From Adineta ricciae (Eukaryota > Rotifera > Eurotatoria > Adinetida > Adinetidae), in NCBI GenBank assembly GCA_905250025.1, contig CAJNOJ010000036.1, forward strand, positions 186,001 to 250,000: a stretch of 64,000 nt of DNA, written 5' to 3'. The notes below the pieces were generated by a model. It searched no databases. It was not told the origin of the DNA and saw only the letters and a list, made by a program, of their open reading frames with translations. Position 1 is the stretch's first letter. The number at the start of each line of letters is the position of its first letter. The translations under genes and the position numbers were made by a program. This document shows, one piece after another, positions 46,020 to 56,787 of the stretch.

Positions 46020-47825
46020 ATGAGCCGTTGCTTATTGGTAATGCTCATATTCATTATTGTTCGGTTGAAATCTAAATTCATGATATTGTCTTCGTCATTA
46101 AATCTTATTGAAGGTAAAAAGAACGGAAATTCGCCTAAAGACAGAAATGAAAACACCCTGCTCTACTCTTAGATTGTTTTTACGAAAAACGTATTCATAC
46201 ATCTTTACATGATTACAATGACTTACATGGCCGGTGGGTATCAGAATTAGATTGTTTAGATCGCTGTTTGAAATTAAAATCTCAAAAATGTCGGTCATTC
46301 GAGCATTGGCATTCGAAACAAGCTGGTTTATGTGTACACGCAAATACTTCTCTACGTGATCGACCATTAGCCACGAGGGTTAATCTTCTTGTAGATTACT
46401 ATGAAGTTGATTGTCGAAAAGATACGAAAGGTTTGATTTTCGTTGTTGCCATCGAAATTCTTCTCAACAAATTGCTCTTTTAGCTGTACGATTGCAGACG
46501 ATCAGCTGTCCAGGTGATCATTTAAACATTCTCGTTAGTTTGAACGGTATCGATCCGAATTATGTTCTACTTGGTGATAGTGATTGTAAACCTTTTTGGT
46601 CGAATGAAACACATGCACAATTCGTTACACACATCGATAATTGTTCATTGGTATGCGAAAGTATTTCATGTCATAGATTGCTTCGAAACAAATTCTTTTC
46701 ATCTTTGATTAACATATTTCAATTGATACGATGTCTGGAGGGAAAAAGCATTTTATTTTGATTATATTTAGATATTAAATGATGCGTCTATTGTTGGAAA
46801 ACTTCGTTGGGAAGGCATCGCAACAGACACGAATGAAGCGCGACACTATGGTCGATTCTTTCTTTGTCCAAGTGATATTCAACAGATACGTTTAGCACAT
46901 CGAACATCATCAACAATAGGTGCCTTATTGCCAAAAACTACTCCATTGCCAAGCACTACTCCATCACGTCTGCCTTTACCCGTAGGTGAGAATGATGATG
47001 AGGATGATAATGATAATGACGATGAAAAATCAATTTCAAAAGATTATAAGTAAGAGAATGTCGAATGATATGTAATACTGAAAACGAAGAATTCTTTTCT
47101 AGAATACTATTACGATGGATTTTACATAATCAAACATATATCTGTCCACCTATATGTTCAATTTCGCTCTACTCATTGATCTATGTCTCCTTTGACGATG
47201 TTGCTTCATTATCATCGTCATTTTTCATCGATTCATGTGATTTCGTAGCTCTATATCCGTACACAGATTACCTACAAACACGTCGATTGATCTCTGGAAG
47301 GTAAACAAACTTCTGTCGATATGAGAAGTTTTCTTGAAGAAAAAAAAGGAAATATTTCTACTTATTAGTTGTTCTGCTGATCCAACTGTGATCCATTTGT
47401 CATCGGAAATGAATTCTTTATCTACATTTCACTATTCTTTCTATCTATATAATATTCTTCGCGAACCAATCCCATTCGAAATCCAATGTAAAATTTCCAA
47501 CCGACAGGAATCATTTGTAAATAAACATGTCAGATGTTCGACAACAATGAACAATGATCAGTTAGCGATAGTCACAAGTGATTATTCATCTGTATCATTT
47601 CGTTCGTCACCGATTGATGTTCTGACAAATTTACCGTCGAATCTGACAGAACGAAAGAAGACTCCGACGTCAGGTAATTCTTTTCTCGAATGAATTCTTT
47701 CAATTGTATGGAGAATATTTTCTATTCGTTTAGTTCCAGCTTCTTCATCCTTCATTCTTGTCCAACGAATTCAATACTTTCTATTTAGCTTTTCTCTTCT
47801 CTTTTCACATTGGGAGATATTTTAA
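46020..47825 (+). CDS. Secreted PAN/apple and zona pellucida (ZP) domain protein
   Basis: Reconstructed from seven exons with introns of about 50-100 nt that all restore the frame. ATG at 46020-46022 opens a signal peptide (MSRCLLVMLIFIIVRL). Exon 2, after the acceptor at about 46170, encodes a PAN/apple module (DCFYEKRIHTS, LDCLDRCLKLKSQKCRSFEH). Next comes a ZP-N-like start (ISCPGDHLNILVSLNGIDPN, DSDCKPFWSNET, NCSLILNDASIVGKLRW). An acidic Asp/Asn linker follows near 47000, then a ZP-C-like half with paired cysteines (TYICPPICS, IPFEIQCKISN). A hydrophobic C-terminus (FSFSLLFSHW) ends at the TAA 47823-47825. Animal ZP proteins with PAN domains (such as NompA and related apical matrix proteins) form extracellular matrices over epithelia and cilia. 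The precise orthologue is not clear. Confidence 0.75.
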
Positions 47826-49041
47826 CGATAAACACTCAAAATTCTGATTTGGAAGAAACAACAGACCTGTTCGTTCTCCAAATAAAACCGTTTTTCAGCC
47901 ATAAATTATTCCATCGTTTTAACAATTCTACTTATAAATATTTAACTATGTTTGCATATGACAATGGTTGTCTCGTGTCGATATATTACTTCTGAATTAT
48001 AAAAACAAAATAGATACATAGAAACTCGGACTATACGAGAACTCACAGACAAGTTCAATTGTACATATCGATCTTCTGAAATGAGCCATGGTCTTAATGG
48101 CTAGCAAAGATTTCATGACAATCTTATTAATGAATGACAATATGAAAAGAAAAACAAGTTGGGAACTGTATTTAATGTATTGTTTTTCCTTTCTTGTGAT
48201 TGTTTCTTTTATTGATTCTATGAACTATTTTTCAATAAAGAATGTATTTAGATTGAAACTGAATAGAAACATATCATTTCTTTGGGTGTAATCTATGAAC
48301 TTGTCGGATGTTAGACATTATTCAATTGAAAGTTCTATTAATGGTATGATTCTGTTGATTACTGAGAGATGATTTAATGTTATTACACTCACAATGATTT
48401 ATCTTGCGGAGTAAAGAAAATGGTTTGGATAAAAAGCGAAATATCTCGTGGGAGATAAGATTGATTTGCTTTCAAAGTGAGCCAGTCTATTGAGATGTCT
48501 AGTATCAAGTGAATTTCTCTATACGTGAATTGCACACGTGTGTGTTTAGTTTCCAACATACTGAAATGAAACATTTTAATTTGTTTTTTTTTACATTAGT
48601 AATAAATCTCACATGCTGTGAATAGTATCCAGGATTTCAAAGTAAATAGAAAAACATCAAGTATGAAAAGTAATACTTGAATATATGAGTATGTCTACTC
48701 ACTACTTTGTCTCTCTCCCTCTCACGTAGTCCTTGAAATGAGTGCGAATCAATCGAATGTATACAGTTTCCTCCTCCTCCTCCTCTTCTCGAATCATTTC
48801 GTGGATTAATCTCCATTATTAACTGTAGCATTTTTACTGCCATCGTTTGTGGCGTCATTTTGATTCATACTTTCTCATACATATTTGGCGCAAATCACAA
48901 CATGAGTACCAACAAAACGATAAAAAAAAGACGAGAGAAAAATATATACGAATAACCATGAATCATCAGGAAAAGTGGATATATAAATACGAAACGTATT
49001 AACGAGTTTTGATATATTTACCTCTTTTATACAGTTTCAAC
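47826..49041. other. Intergenic region
   Basis: No gene supported. A CTC/TCC trinucleotide tract occurs at about 48768-48788. A TATA box for the downstream secreted peptide is at 48982-48988. A minus-strand frame at 48637-48858 is driven by that repeat and is not credible. Confidence 0.5.
48982..48988 (+). promoter_or_regulatory. TATA box of the secreted Cys-rich peptide gene
   Basis: TATAAAT lies 54 bp before the ATG at 49042, which would place the transcription start about 25 bp before the coding sequence. Confidence 0.5.
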
Positions 49042-49411
49042 ATGAAATTCGTCCTTTTTACTCTACTTGCACTTATTATTGCAATTAATGCGAATCCAGT
49101 GTATCGAAGGTTAGTTGAAATTTATTGAAATAAACCTCGAAGAAAGCTTTTTTTTTCTACTTAGCTGTAAATGTAAAGCAGTTTCTAATACAGTTCACTT
49201 TACATTTCACTCATGGGATATATCCTCGTGCACCTTTTGCTCATGTAAAGATGCAGCCATGGCAAATTGCGAACAAGCTTGTAAGAGTGCAGTAGAATCA
49301 TATGCAAGTACTGGATGTGGTAAAACAATTAAAGGCAGTAAAGTGAAATATGCATGGGATGCTGGTTCATGTTCAAGTGGTATCAGCTCAACAGAATATA
49401 CGTGCGCTTAG
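49042..49411 (+). CDS. Small secreted cysteine-rich peptide
   Basis: Two exons. Exon 1 (49042-49110) encodes a textbook signal peptide, MKFVLFTLLALIIAINANP. After a 54-nt intron the second exon, from about 49165, completes a precursor of about 104 residues. The mature part (about 85 residues) holds ten cysteines in the pattern CKC, CTFCSC, NCEQAC, GC, SC, TC, consistent with five disulphides and a compact stable fold. No known family was recognised; it is not an obvious defensin, EGF or Kazal module. Such peptides are often antimicrobial, hormonal or matrix factors, but nothing here decides. The gene has its own TATA box (48982-48988) and AATAAA signal (49495-49500), so it looks complete. Confidence 0.7.
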
Positions 49412-51870
49412 ATGCGAACAATCGAATTCAGCTACTTCATTTTTCTTGAACTTTTATGAAAACATCATTTTAATGTATTTAACCACATTATTCGAATAAA
49501 AATTCTAGCCGTACAATTTGAAAAATAGTTCTATGTATTGTCTTGCATTTAAGTTCTTCTCCTTGTCTACCATCTAAGTTATGTAGTACTTTTCAAATGT
49601 ATTATTTGATCATTTGAATTACACTTTACTTGAAAAAATGAATGAGTGTATTGCTTCAATTAATCTACTTTGAAAGATCGAAAATGTTTGATCTTATAAT
49701 AGATTTCTGTCAGATCGTATATTTCAACATGAACTTCTAGTGATAAAAGTTCGTTTTTACATATAGATTAACAAAACGGAACAAATATCATGCTTTAGGT
49801 AGATTCTAGGAGATACAGCCAGAAGTTTTTTTGAATGAAGATTAAACATCCAAAGAGAAACTGTATTAGGGTAGAAAAAAGAAGATTTCTCGATTAGAAC
49901 ACACTTTTTCATCTAACAGAAGAAATAGATTCAGTTGTAAATTTATCACAACGCAGCATCTGAAGTTGGTAACTGTTAAAAGGCGGTACGAGTACACTTG
50001 TAAGAAACAATCCTGTGAACTATCCATTTTCTGTACTGTTTTTTGTGTATGAGTGAAAATTCCATCTTAACGTTGTCCACTAGCCGTCAATGATTTAGAA
50101 GTATGAAGCCATGTCGGTGTGTATAAATGCTTTGTTTATCGTGCGACGGACGCGTGGCAAAAAGGACCGCACGTTATTTTTCTTGGCGCGAAGCTGGCCA
50201 GAGTGAAATTGAAACTCTACTGTAATTTTAGGTAACTAAAGAGAATGTTTATTATGAACATGATTAAAGATTGACGATAATCGCACACATGCCACGTATA
50301 AAAATACATAGAAAACGAATGTCATTTTGAAAAATTAAAGATCTCATCATGAAGTCGTTTATAAGTAAATGTGTCCTAAAGTTAAGTGCGTCGTAATTTT
50401 CGAACATCGGTCCCACCAAAAACAAATATCTCGGCTGAAGTAACTGTCCTAAGTTGAGAATCTAGACTGTTTATTTACATTCATAATTGAATCAATACAA
50501 AATATTTCAGTTGAAAAGTTATATGCAGACATGAAAAGTTATTTGTCGTAATAGTTGTCATAAACTACAATAATGACGAAAACACTGTAATTTGTCAATA
50601 AATATTTGTCTTTACTTTCTTTCAAAGAATCTTACCAACTGTACACATAATTACCTATTCCTCGTGAGCTATGAATTTCATGTCGTCTTACTGTAATCTT
50701 CTGTGTCATTTATATTGTTGAACAATAATATCATTTTACACACGAATCTCTGAACAATATCTTACGGAGATAGATATTTCAAAATTTTCTGTGACATTTC
50801 GTCTATTACTCGTGCAAGTCATTACTCATCATATGCTTTGCATTCTCCGACATTTTTATTTCTTCTAAATATAGGTCTATAATCTATAGGGATATTCCGA
50901 TCACAAAAAAAAAACTTGAGCTGATGAATGCCTCAGTACCCTTGATTTTTCTTTTCTTTCGAAAAGCTAATAACTTATAATTAATTCCTCATGTAGAAAA
51001 AAACAAAAAATTACTTTCATATAGCTTAGTAGTAGAATCTAACGGTCTAAAAGAATATGCAAATAAATAAGTATTTTCTCTTGACAAACACTTTATAATC
51101 AATCACATAGCTGTACGATTTGTCTTTTGATTATGTCGAGTAGTCATTCCTTTGATCTATTCAAAATCACACGAGTTAGTTCAGTCGGTTTTTGACATCA
51201 GATTATCTTTATCGAATAACTTGTTAATTGCATTTCTCAATTGACAATTATGCGCCATCACAATTGAATAAATAAGAAAAAAAAACATCTTAAATGTAAA
51301 TTAAATAACAGTTGAAATTCGAAAACAACCATTCTTGTTTTTTTTATCATGCTTTCCCATGGTTTCCTCTTGCCCACTCAAGAAAAATTCCGACAAGATA
51401 AAGCACTCATATGATATCAATTTTCTCATATAAAGATCTTCAATACTGATCATTTAGTTAGCTTATCTCACCCGTATATATCTTTTTTTAATAAACTACA
51501 TGAAACATAGATCGTATCGAAATACATTCAATCTTTTCTTGTTTTTGATTTGATTAATTGACAATGAATGGCATAAAATATTCGAATATTTTGCACTTTT
51601 ATTATATGAAATATTTAGAAGAAGAAAAACAGCATCTTTTGCTCCCATTCTTTCTCTCCAGTACATTAAGATGCGTATGATATAGTCGTTCTCTCGTTAT
51701 TCATACACATGATTTTTCTTCTTTTTTCTCTTTTTTTTTTCTCGTTCTGCTCGTTCTCTCGTCTTCATCCTTTACATTATACTTCCTCGCACACTGGCCT
51801 AGCTTTGTTTTACATTCAATGACAATTCCTTGTTCTTCGATGTGACGTATCTCTACCATTTTTCAATCAA
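49412..51870. other. Gene-poor intergenic region
   Basis: No gene recognised in 2.4 kb. AATAAA at 49495-49500 ends the secreted peptide gene. A more GC-rich patch at about 50110-50215 lies beside a short imperfect direct repeat (GTCCTAAAGTTAAG near 50373 and GTCCTAAGTTGAG near 50447). The 3' end is pyrimidine-rich before the gene at 51871. Confidence 0.4.
49495..49500 (+). terminator. Poly(A) signal of the secreted peptide gene
   Basis: Canonical AATAAA 84 bp after the stop codon at 49411. Confidence 0.6.
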
Positions 51871-52916
51871 ATGGCTACAGCACGAAATCTTTGCCAACAT
51901 TCAGATATCGATGGTACACAATGCACATCAAACGACTATATCTCATGTCCACATTGTCAATTACAATTGTGTCTTAAACATTTGAATTACCATCAAGAAT
52001 TACTTCGTTCAGATCTCTTGGATCTTACTGATCAAATTGATGAAGTTCATTGCAATCTGAACAATCTTATATTTGACTCAACTAATTATCGACAAGAATT
52101 ATTTGAACAACTGGATCAATGGTATCGTGAACGCATTGATTATGTAAATAGACTTTATTCGGAAAAAAAGCAGGAATTACACATGCTATGTACACAAGCG
52201 TATACTGAATTTGAAATGTATAAAGACAAGAAGAATAAACAATTAAAAGAAAACTTATTGAAACAACTACAGAAAGTTTTAAAACAAAAACAAGTTAATA
52301 TCGATGATTTCAATGAAATGAAAATGAAATTAAACGATATCGAACGAGGTTTAAATGAATTAAAATACTTACTCATTGATGTCTATCCAGATAATACAAT
52401 GATGAATATACATTTTGTCAAAAGACGTTACATTGAAGCAGCGAAGGTAAGTCAATTACACTTTTGCAAAAGAACAGAAGAAAATGATTTGTATTTATGA
52501 AAAAACTTTCCTCATTCAACCTAGATTCATTTCTTTCTTTCATCAGTTGCATCATAATTATTAATGTTGTTCTTCAACGATAATTTTAACCTTATTTTTT
52601 TACGTTTCTTTTATAGCCATCATTTGATATTGATGATGACGATAATCAATGGGATACAGATGACGACGATGGTACGAATGAGAAAATAAAATCATCTGAA
52701 GATATTCAAATAATCGAACAAATGTCCACACCACCTGATATCATTATATTACCTTCACTGAAAACAACTCCTTCATTGTCTTGTTCATCAACGACAATTA
52801 TCAAGAAAGAACCATTGAAATTTATCATCAAACGATTGCAACAACCAACAGCATCAACGAAAGTCAAATATAAATTGCACACGGTAGCGACATCACCATC
52901 AGTGCTTCGAACATAA
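51871..52916 (+). CDS. B-box-like zinc finger / coiled-coil protein
   Basis: Two exons, 51871-52446 and 52617-52916, joined across a 170-nt GTAAGT...TATAG intron, give 291 residues. The N-terminus has a B-box-like zinc site (CQHSD, CTSN, CPHCQLQLCLKHLNYH: six Cys and His ligands within about 40 residues). It is followed by a long charged coiled coil (about 50-175), the TRIM-type B-box plus coiled-coil order but without RING or a C-terminal ligand-binding domain. Exon 2 is acidic (FDIDDDDNQWDTDDDD) then Ser/Thr/Pro-rich, with a short basic tail. It resembles the front half of paralogue A (36033-37886) in design, but the sequence is not closely similar. Likely a self-associating scaffold; function unknown. 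Confidence 0.75.
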
Positions 52917-53925
52917 TATATATTGCAAATATGTTATTTGTTTTTCTTATGTGTTTTTTTAGTAAAGAAATCAAAGCATATCGACGAAACGAAAAGTTAT
53001 TTTGCTCATAAACGATTCATTTAAATATTTTTCTTAAACAGACATATCAATTCATAATTGATGTTTCTCGTACCTTCTAATGTACGATTTCTATGAGGCC
53101 AATAATTTTAATACGAAGAAGATTTTTTATCAAGATTACACTCGTTTTCACGTCTTGAGCTTTAATTGCAAAAAATAACTAGTTAAAATACTTCAAATAC
53201 TTTCCCGCATGCTTGTATCAGAAAATAGAGAGTTATATGACGGAACTTCACATTAGTGATGGAAAACATCAGTAGAATAACTAATTTGTAGTACAAGTTG
53301 ACATGCATACATTAGTGAATTATATTTGTAAGTAGGAGATACTTTGAATGATGTTTAAAATATAAAATCAATCCTAATAATAGTGTTCTGGTTCATATTT
53401 ACATATTCAGTTTGTCTTGAACTTGATGGATTCCAGGAATTCGTTGATTTTCATTAAATTAATTAACATTTGACATGATCGTTTCGAGATAAGATTTCTC
53501 AAACCAAAATTTGATCCAATAGATTCTCTTTTATACTATCAGAGAAGTTTTTCTAACGTGACCTATTTTTTTTCTGATGTATTTTCTCTTTTGTCAGAAT
53601 AATCATTGGCATGCCATCGTTTCCTTTCTCTTTTGCTTATTAATGCATGTTATTATTCTCGATTTAATGCACACGCACCTCTATTCGATTTAATTTCATC
53701 TAGATGTTGTTGACGTTTGAGCACCTTCGACATTCCTCCTATTTCTTTCTTCTTCTTCTCACTTCTCTCGGACCATTTCTATGTCAATAAAATTCTATAT
53801 CCGTTTCATTTCCATTTTCTTCTACTTTTTTAACTTTATATCTATATGCATGATTTGAATGAACGGGAAAAACTCACGTGAACATTTCTACTCAATTGAA
53901 ACTACCGATCATAGCTAAGCAAAAC
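52917..53925. other. Intergenic region
   Basis: AT-rich, pyrimidine-rich towards its right end (53740-53840). No gene. It holds the 3' flank of the coiled-coil gene and the promoter of the LRRC74-like gene. An in-frame TGA lies upstream of that gene's ATG at 53926, and the longer frame from 53878 would have to start at GTG. Confidence 0.5.
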
Positions 53926-55392
53926 ATGACATCGGCAACAACAAATGTATTCGATCGACCAGAACTACTTGATAATCAAACTCGATTGATTCTCTCCGCT
54001 CATGTTAAACCAAAACGACTTGTACGTAGTGCAACGCGTTCAGCAGGACCCTCCAGTACACATTTTGATTCAGACCTACCTATGGCTTCCTCTTTCACAC
54101 CAGAGATCAATGATGATAGCCATGAAGATATGCAACTTTCGGTTCAAAATACTCTTAATTACGACACAGATATCGAACAAGAGGAAGAGCCTAAAAAAGA
54201 CTTTTCCTGCAAAGGTTTGTATTTAGATCAATGTCATCGTCATGGTGTCATTCCATCCACATATTTCTTGCGACATATTGATAATAAAAGCTTAACTATT
54301 CGTTACTCAGGTTTAAAACCAATCAATATTAAAGTGATGATACCGTCGTTGAAAATGAATGCCAATATTACAAAATTAGATTTGAGAGATAATGGTTTAG
54401 GATCCAACGGTGCAACTTATATTGCGCAATTAATTGAGGATAATGGATTTATCACAGAATTAAATCTTGCTGACAATGATATCGGTTTGCAAGGTAGGAG
54501 TAAAAGAAAACAACAAACTTGAGTTTGAATGAATTTGATTATCGATTCATGAAATAGTTGAGGACATACGCATAGAATTCATATTTATATTTGACACTTT
54601 TACGGCTTCGGAGGATCAAAAGTAATCGATCTGTAAATAAATAAGCGAAATTTTTTGCAATTGAAATCAAATCTTCGCTAAACACACGGCTCTTCTTCTT
54701 CTTCTTCTCTAGGATGCATAGCATTGTGTTCAGTTCTACGTTCGAATCGAACAGTGCGAACGCTGTATCTTGATGGAAATCGTTTTCACGATGAATGTGC
54801 ACCGCACTTTGCTGAACTCTTCGTGCACAATGACTATATAAAATATCTAAATTTAAATAAGAACTACTTCGAGAATGAAACAACTGGTCGTTTATTTGGT
54901 CAAGCATTAGCGGAAAATCAGACCATGGAAGAATTCTCCCTTGCATGGAATCGTCTACGTTCAAAATCATGTACATATTTGATCAAATCTCTCGCATCGA
55001 ATGCATGTTTGACAACATTCGATCTGTCATGGAATGGAGCTGGTGTGTTAACTGCTAAGGCCATACTAGAATTCTTCAAAATCAATTCAACGTTAGAAAT
55101 ATTTCGATTGGACAACAATCAATTGAATACAGAATGTGCTACGTACATCGGACAAGGTTTAGCGCATAATGAAACCGTAAAAGTATTAACACTGAATGGC
55201 AATCCTCTCGAATCAAGTGGATGTTATGCTGTTCTACGTTCGTTAATGAAGCATCCAAATTCACAACTTCAAATCCTTGACTTACGTGGGATTATTGTAA
55301 ATAAAGATTTTATTGAATTAACATCAGAAATCTCGACAATTTTACCACACTTGACCGTTAAACTAGGCAGAGAACGAGAATGTACGATTTAA
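53926..55392 (+). CDS. LRRC74: LRRC74-like leucine-rich repeat protein, right paralogue
   Basis: Two exons (53926-54493 and 54713-55392) with one 219-nt intron; the open reading continues from GLQG into CIALCSVLRSNRTVRTLYLD. A disordered N-terminus (about 100 residues, acidic near its end) precedes the family lead-in YLDQCHRHGVIPSTYFLRHI. Then come at least eight ribonuclease-inhibitor-type repeats (ITKLDLRDNGLGSNGATYIA, MEEFSLAWNRLRSKSCTYLI and others). The C-terminal LDLRGIIVNKDFIELTSEIS...LPHLTVK matches the end of vertebrate LRRC74. It is a paralogue of 11978-14216, but with a quite different intron pattern (one long intron against about ten short ones). A poly(A) signal lies at 55421-55426. 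It converges on the receptor gene at 55591. Confidence 0.88.
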
Positions 55393-55590
55393 TATAACGA
55401 TTTTTTGTCCATTGATAAAGAATAAAATTCTACGAATGCTGAACAGGAATATTCCAATGAAATATAAAATAATAAATTAGATATGATCTGCATCACATCG
55501 ATGGCATTCTTCGAAAAATTTTATTAGTTCTCCTTTATAAATTTTACACAAGAAAAACATCAACTATTGTTTTCATTCTCGTCATCGTGA

Positions 55591-56574
55591 TTACTGACGA
55601 TGTTGAGTTGTCGGATGAATACGCGCGGCATGTCGATGCTGTGTCAGTGTAAAGAACTTTATAATTTTCTTTCGTAGATTCGATAATGGTAAGATACAAA
55701 CGAATGGAAAGAATAGAATGACCAAATAACTGCAAAATTCTGCATATTTTTTTATTTCGATATGAACAGTCAATGCGAAACCGCAAAGCATTAGTAAAAT
55801 CAGGACCGAGTTCGGAAAAGAGAAGATCAAATATAAAAATGAAATGGATAACAATTGAACAGTCATCTTTCGATGCTTTCGCCATTGAACTCGTCGACGT
55901 ACACGATGATGTTGCCAAAGAATGCGTAGAATCAAAGCGAGACTGAATAAAATTATAATCAAGTTCATTAACAGTTGATTTACAATCGTTTCCCAAAGAC
56001 TGAATATATTGCTATCATACAGACAACTATTCATACATGCTGTTGTATAATAATTAACGACGCTGTTGCCACAAAGTGGAAATAAATAAGTAAAACCATA
56101 CCAAATGAAACAATAAAGTGTCAGACAAATCGGTGGGAGATAGTGAATTAGAAAACGATTGCTTCTTGTTGTGAGCCACCGATCATGAAAAATTAGAATA
56201 TGTCGCTCTATAGAAGTCCAAGCGAAGAGCACGGCTTGCATGATAAACAATCCCCAATCGATGAATGTCCATATACTGCAGAATATCCATGATCTTTGCC
56301 AATATCCATGATGAGTGTAGAAAAAGAGCATCCACGGATAAATAGTTAGTTGACATATGAGACAAATGCAAAGAAGAAGAATAATCATATGATTATGAAG
56401 AGCATGACGTTGATGTTTATTGAAAAGTAGATAATAAAGAACAAGAAATGAACATAGACTTGATGGAATGAGAAAGAATATGTATGTCCAAAATTTGAAA
56501 TAGGGAAGTAAAGAAAGAGCATCCATATCGTTTGTTTGTAGTCGGAAACAAGAATGAATAGAATACTTCTTCAT
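55591..56574 (-). CDS. Seven-transmembrane receptor, distant member of the 2-9 kb family
   Basis: Single-exon receptor of 327 residues from ATG 56572-56574; a second Met at residue 17 (MDALSLLPYFKFWTY) aligns better with the family N-terminus and may be the real start. Seven helices in the same register as the tandem copies, with shared marks: ALHNHMIILLL at TM2, WTFIDWGLFIMQAVLFAW then IERHILIFH after TM3, FLIHYLPP at TM4, WRKHRKMTVQLLSISFLYLI at TM6. Cysteines sit in TM3 and loop 2. The DRY position is ERH and TM7 lacks NPxxY, as in the tandem copies. Protein identity to the tandem copies is much lower than among them, so this is an older paralogue. The C-terminus is His/Thr-rich. Confidence 0.87.
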   Translation of the reverse strand: MKKYSIHSCFRLQTNDMDALSLLPYFKFWTYIFFLIPSSLCSFLVLYYLLFNKHQRHALHNHMIILLLCICLICQLTIYPWMLFFYTHHGYWQRSWIFCSIWTFIDWGLFIMQAVLFAWTSIERHILIFHDRWLTTRSNRFLIHYLPPICLTLYCFIWYGFTYLFPLCGNSVVNYYTTACMNSCLYDSNIFSLWETIVNQLLMNLIIILFSLALILRILWQHHRVRRRVQWRKHRKMTVQLLSISFLYLIFSFPNSVLILLMLCGFALTVHIEIKKYAEFCSYLVILFFPFVCILPLSNLRKKIIKFFTLTQHRHAARIHPTTQHRQ

Positions 56575-56787
56575 GAAAGATAATTCAAATTGATAACTTT
56601 CTATCCATTAGTCTAGAGGATTTTACACTCTGATGAACGTTATGATATGTACCACCGATAAAATAGTATAGTAAGATTACATTGGTCTCATAGAGTTTTT
56701 CTCCAACCAAAAGGTTTTCATCTACTACAAACTAACTCGAAAAGAATGAGAATAGTAAAATATCTGAGTAAAATAGACTAAGCACAA

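Noticed and set aside
46098-46367. Minus-strand open frame over the PAN exon
   Set aside because: Antisense shadow of the PAN/ZP gene whose exons and splice sites fit on the plus strand.
48637-48858. Minus-strand frame with poly-Gly
   Set aside because: Created by the CTC/TCC microsatellite at 48768-48788.
50100-50460. GC-richer patch with short direct repeats as a transposon fragment
   Set aside because: No terminal inverted repeats, target-site duplication or transposase-like frame could be seen; repeats are short and imperfect.
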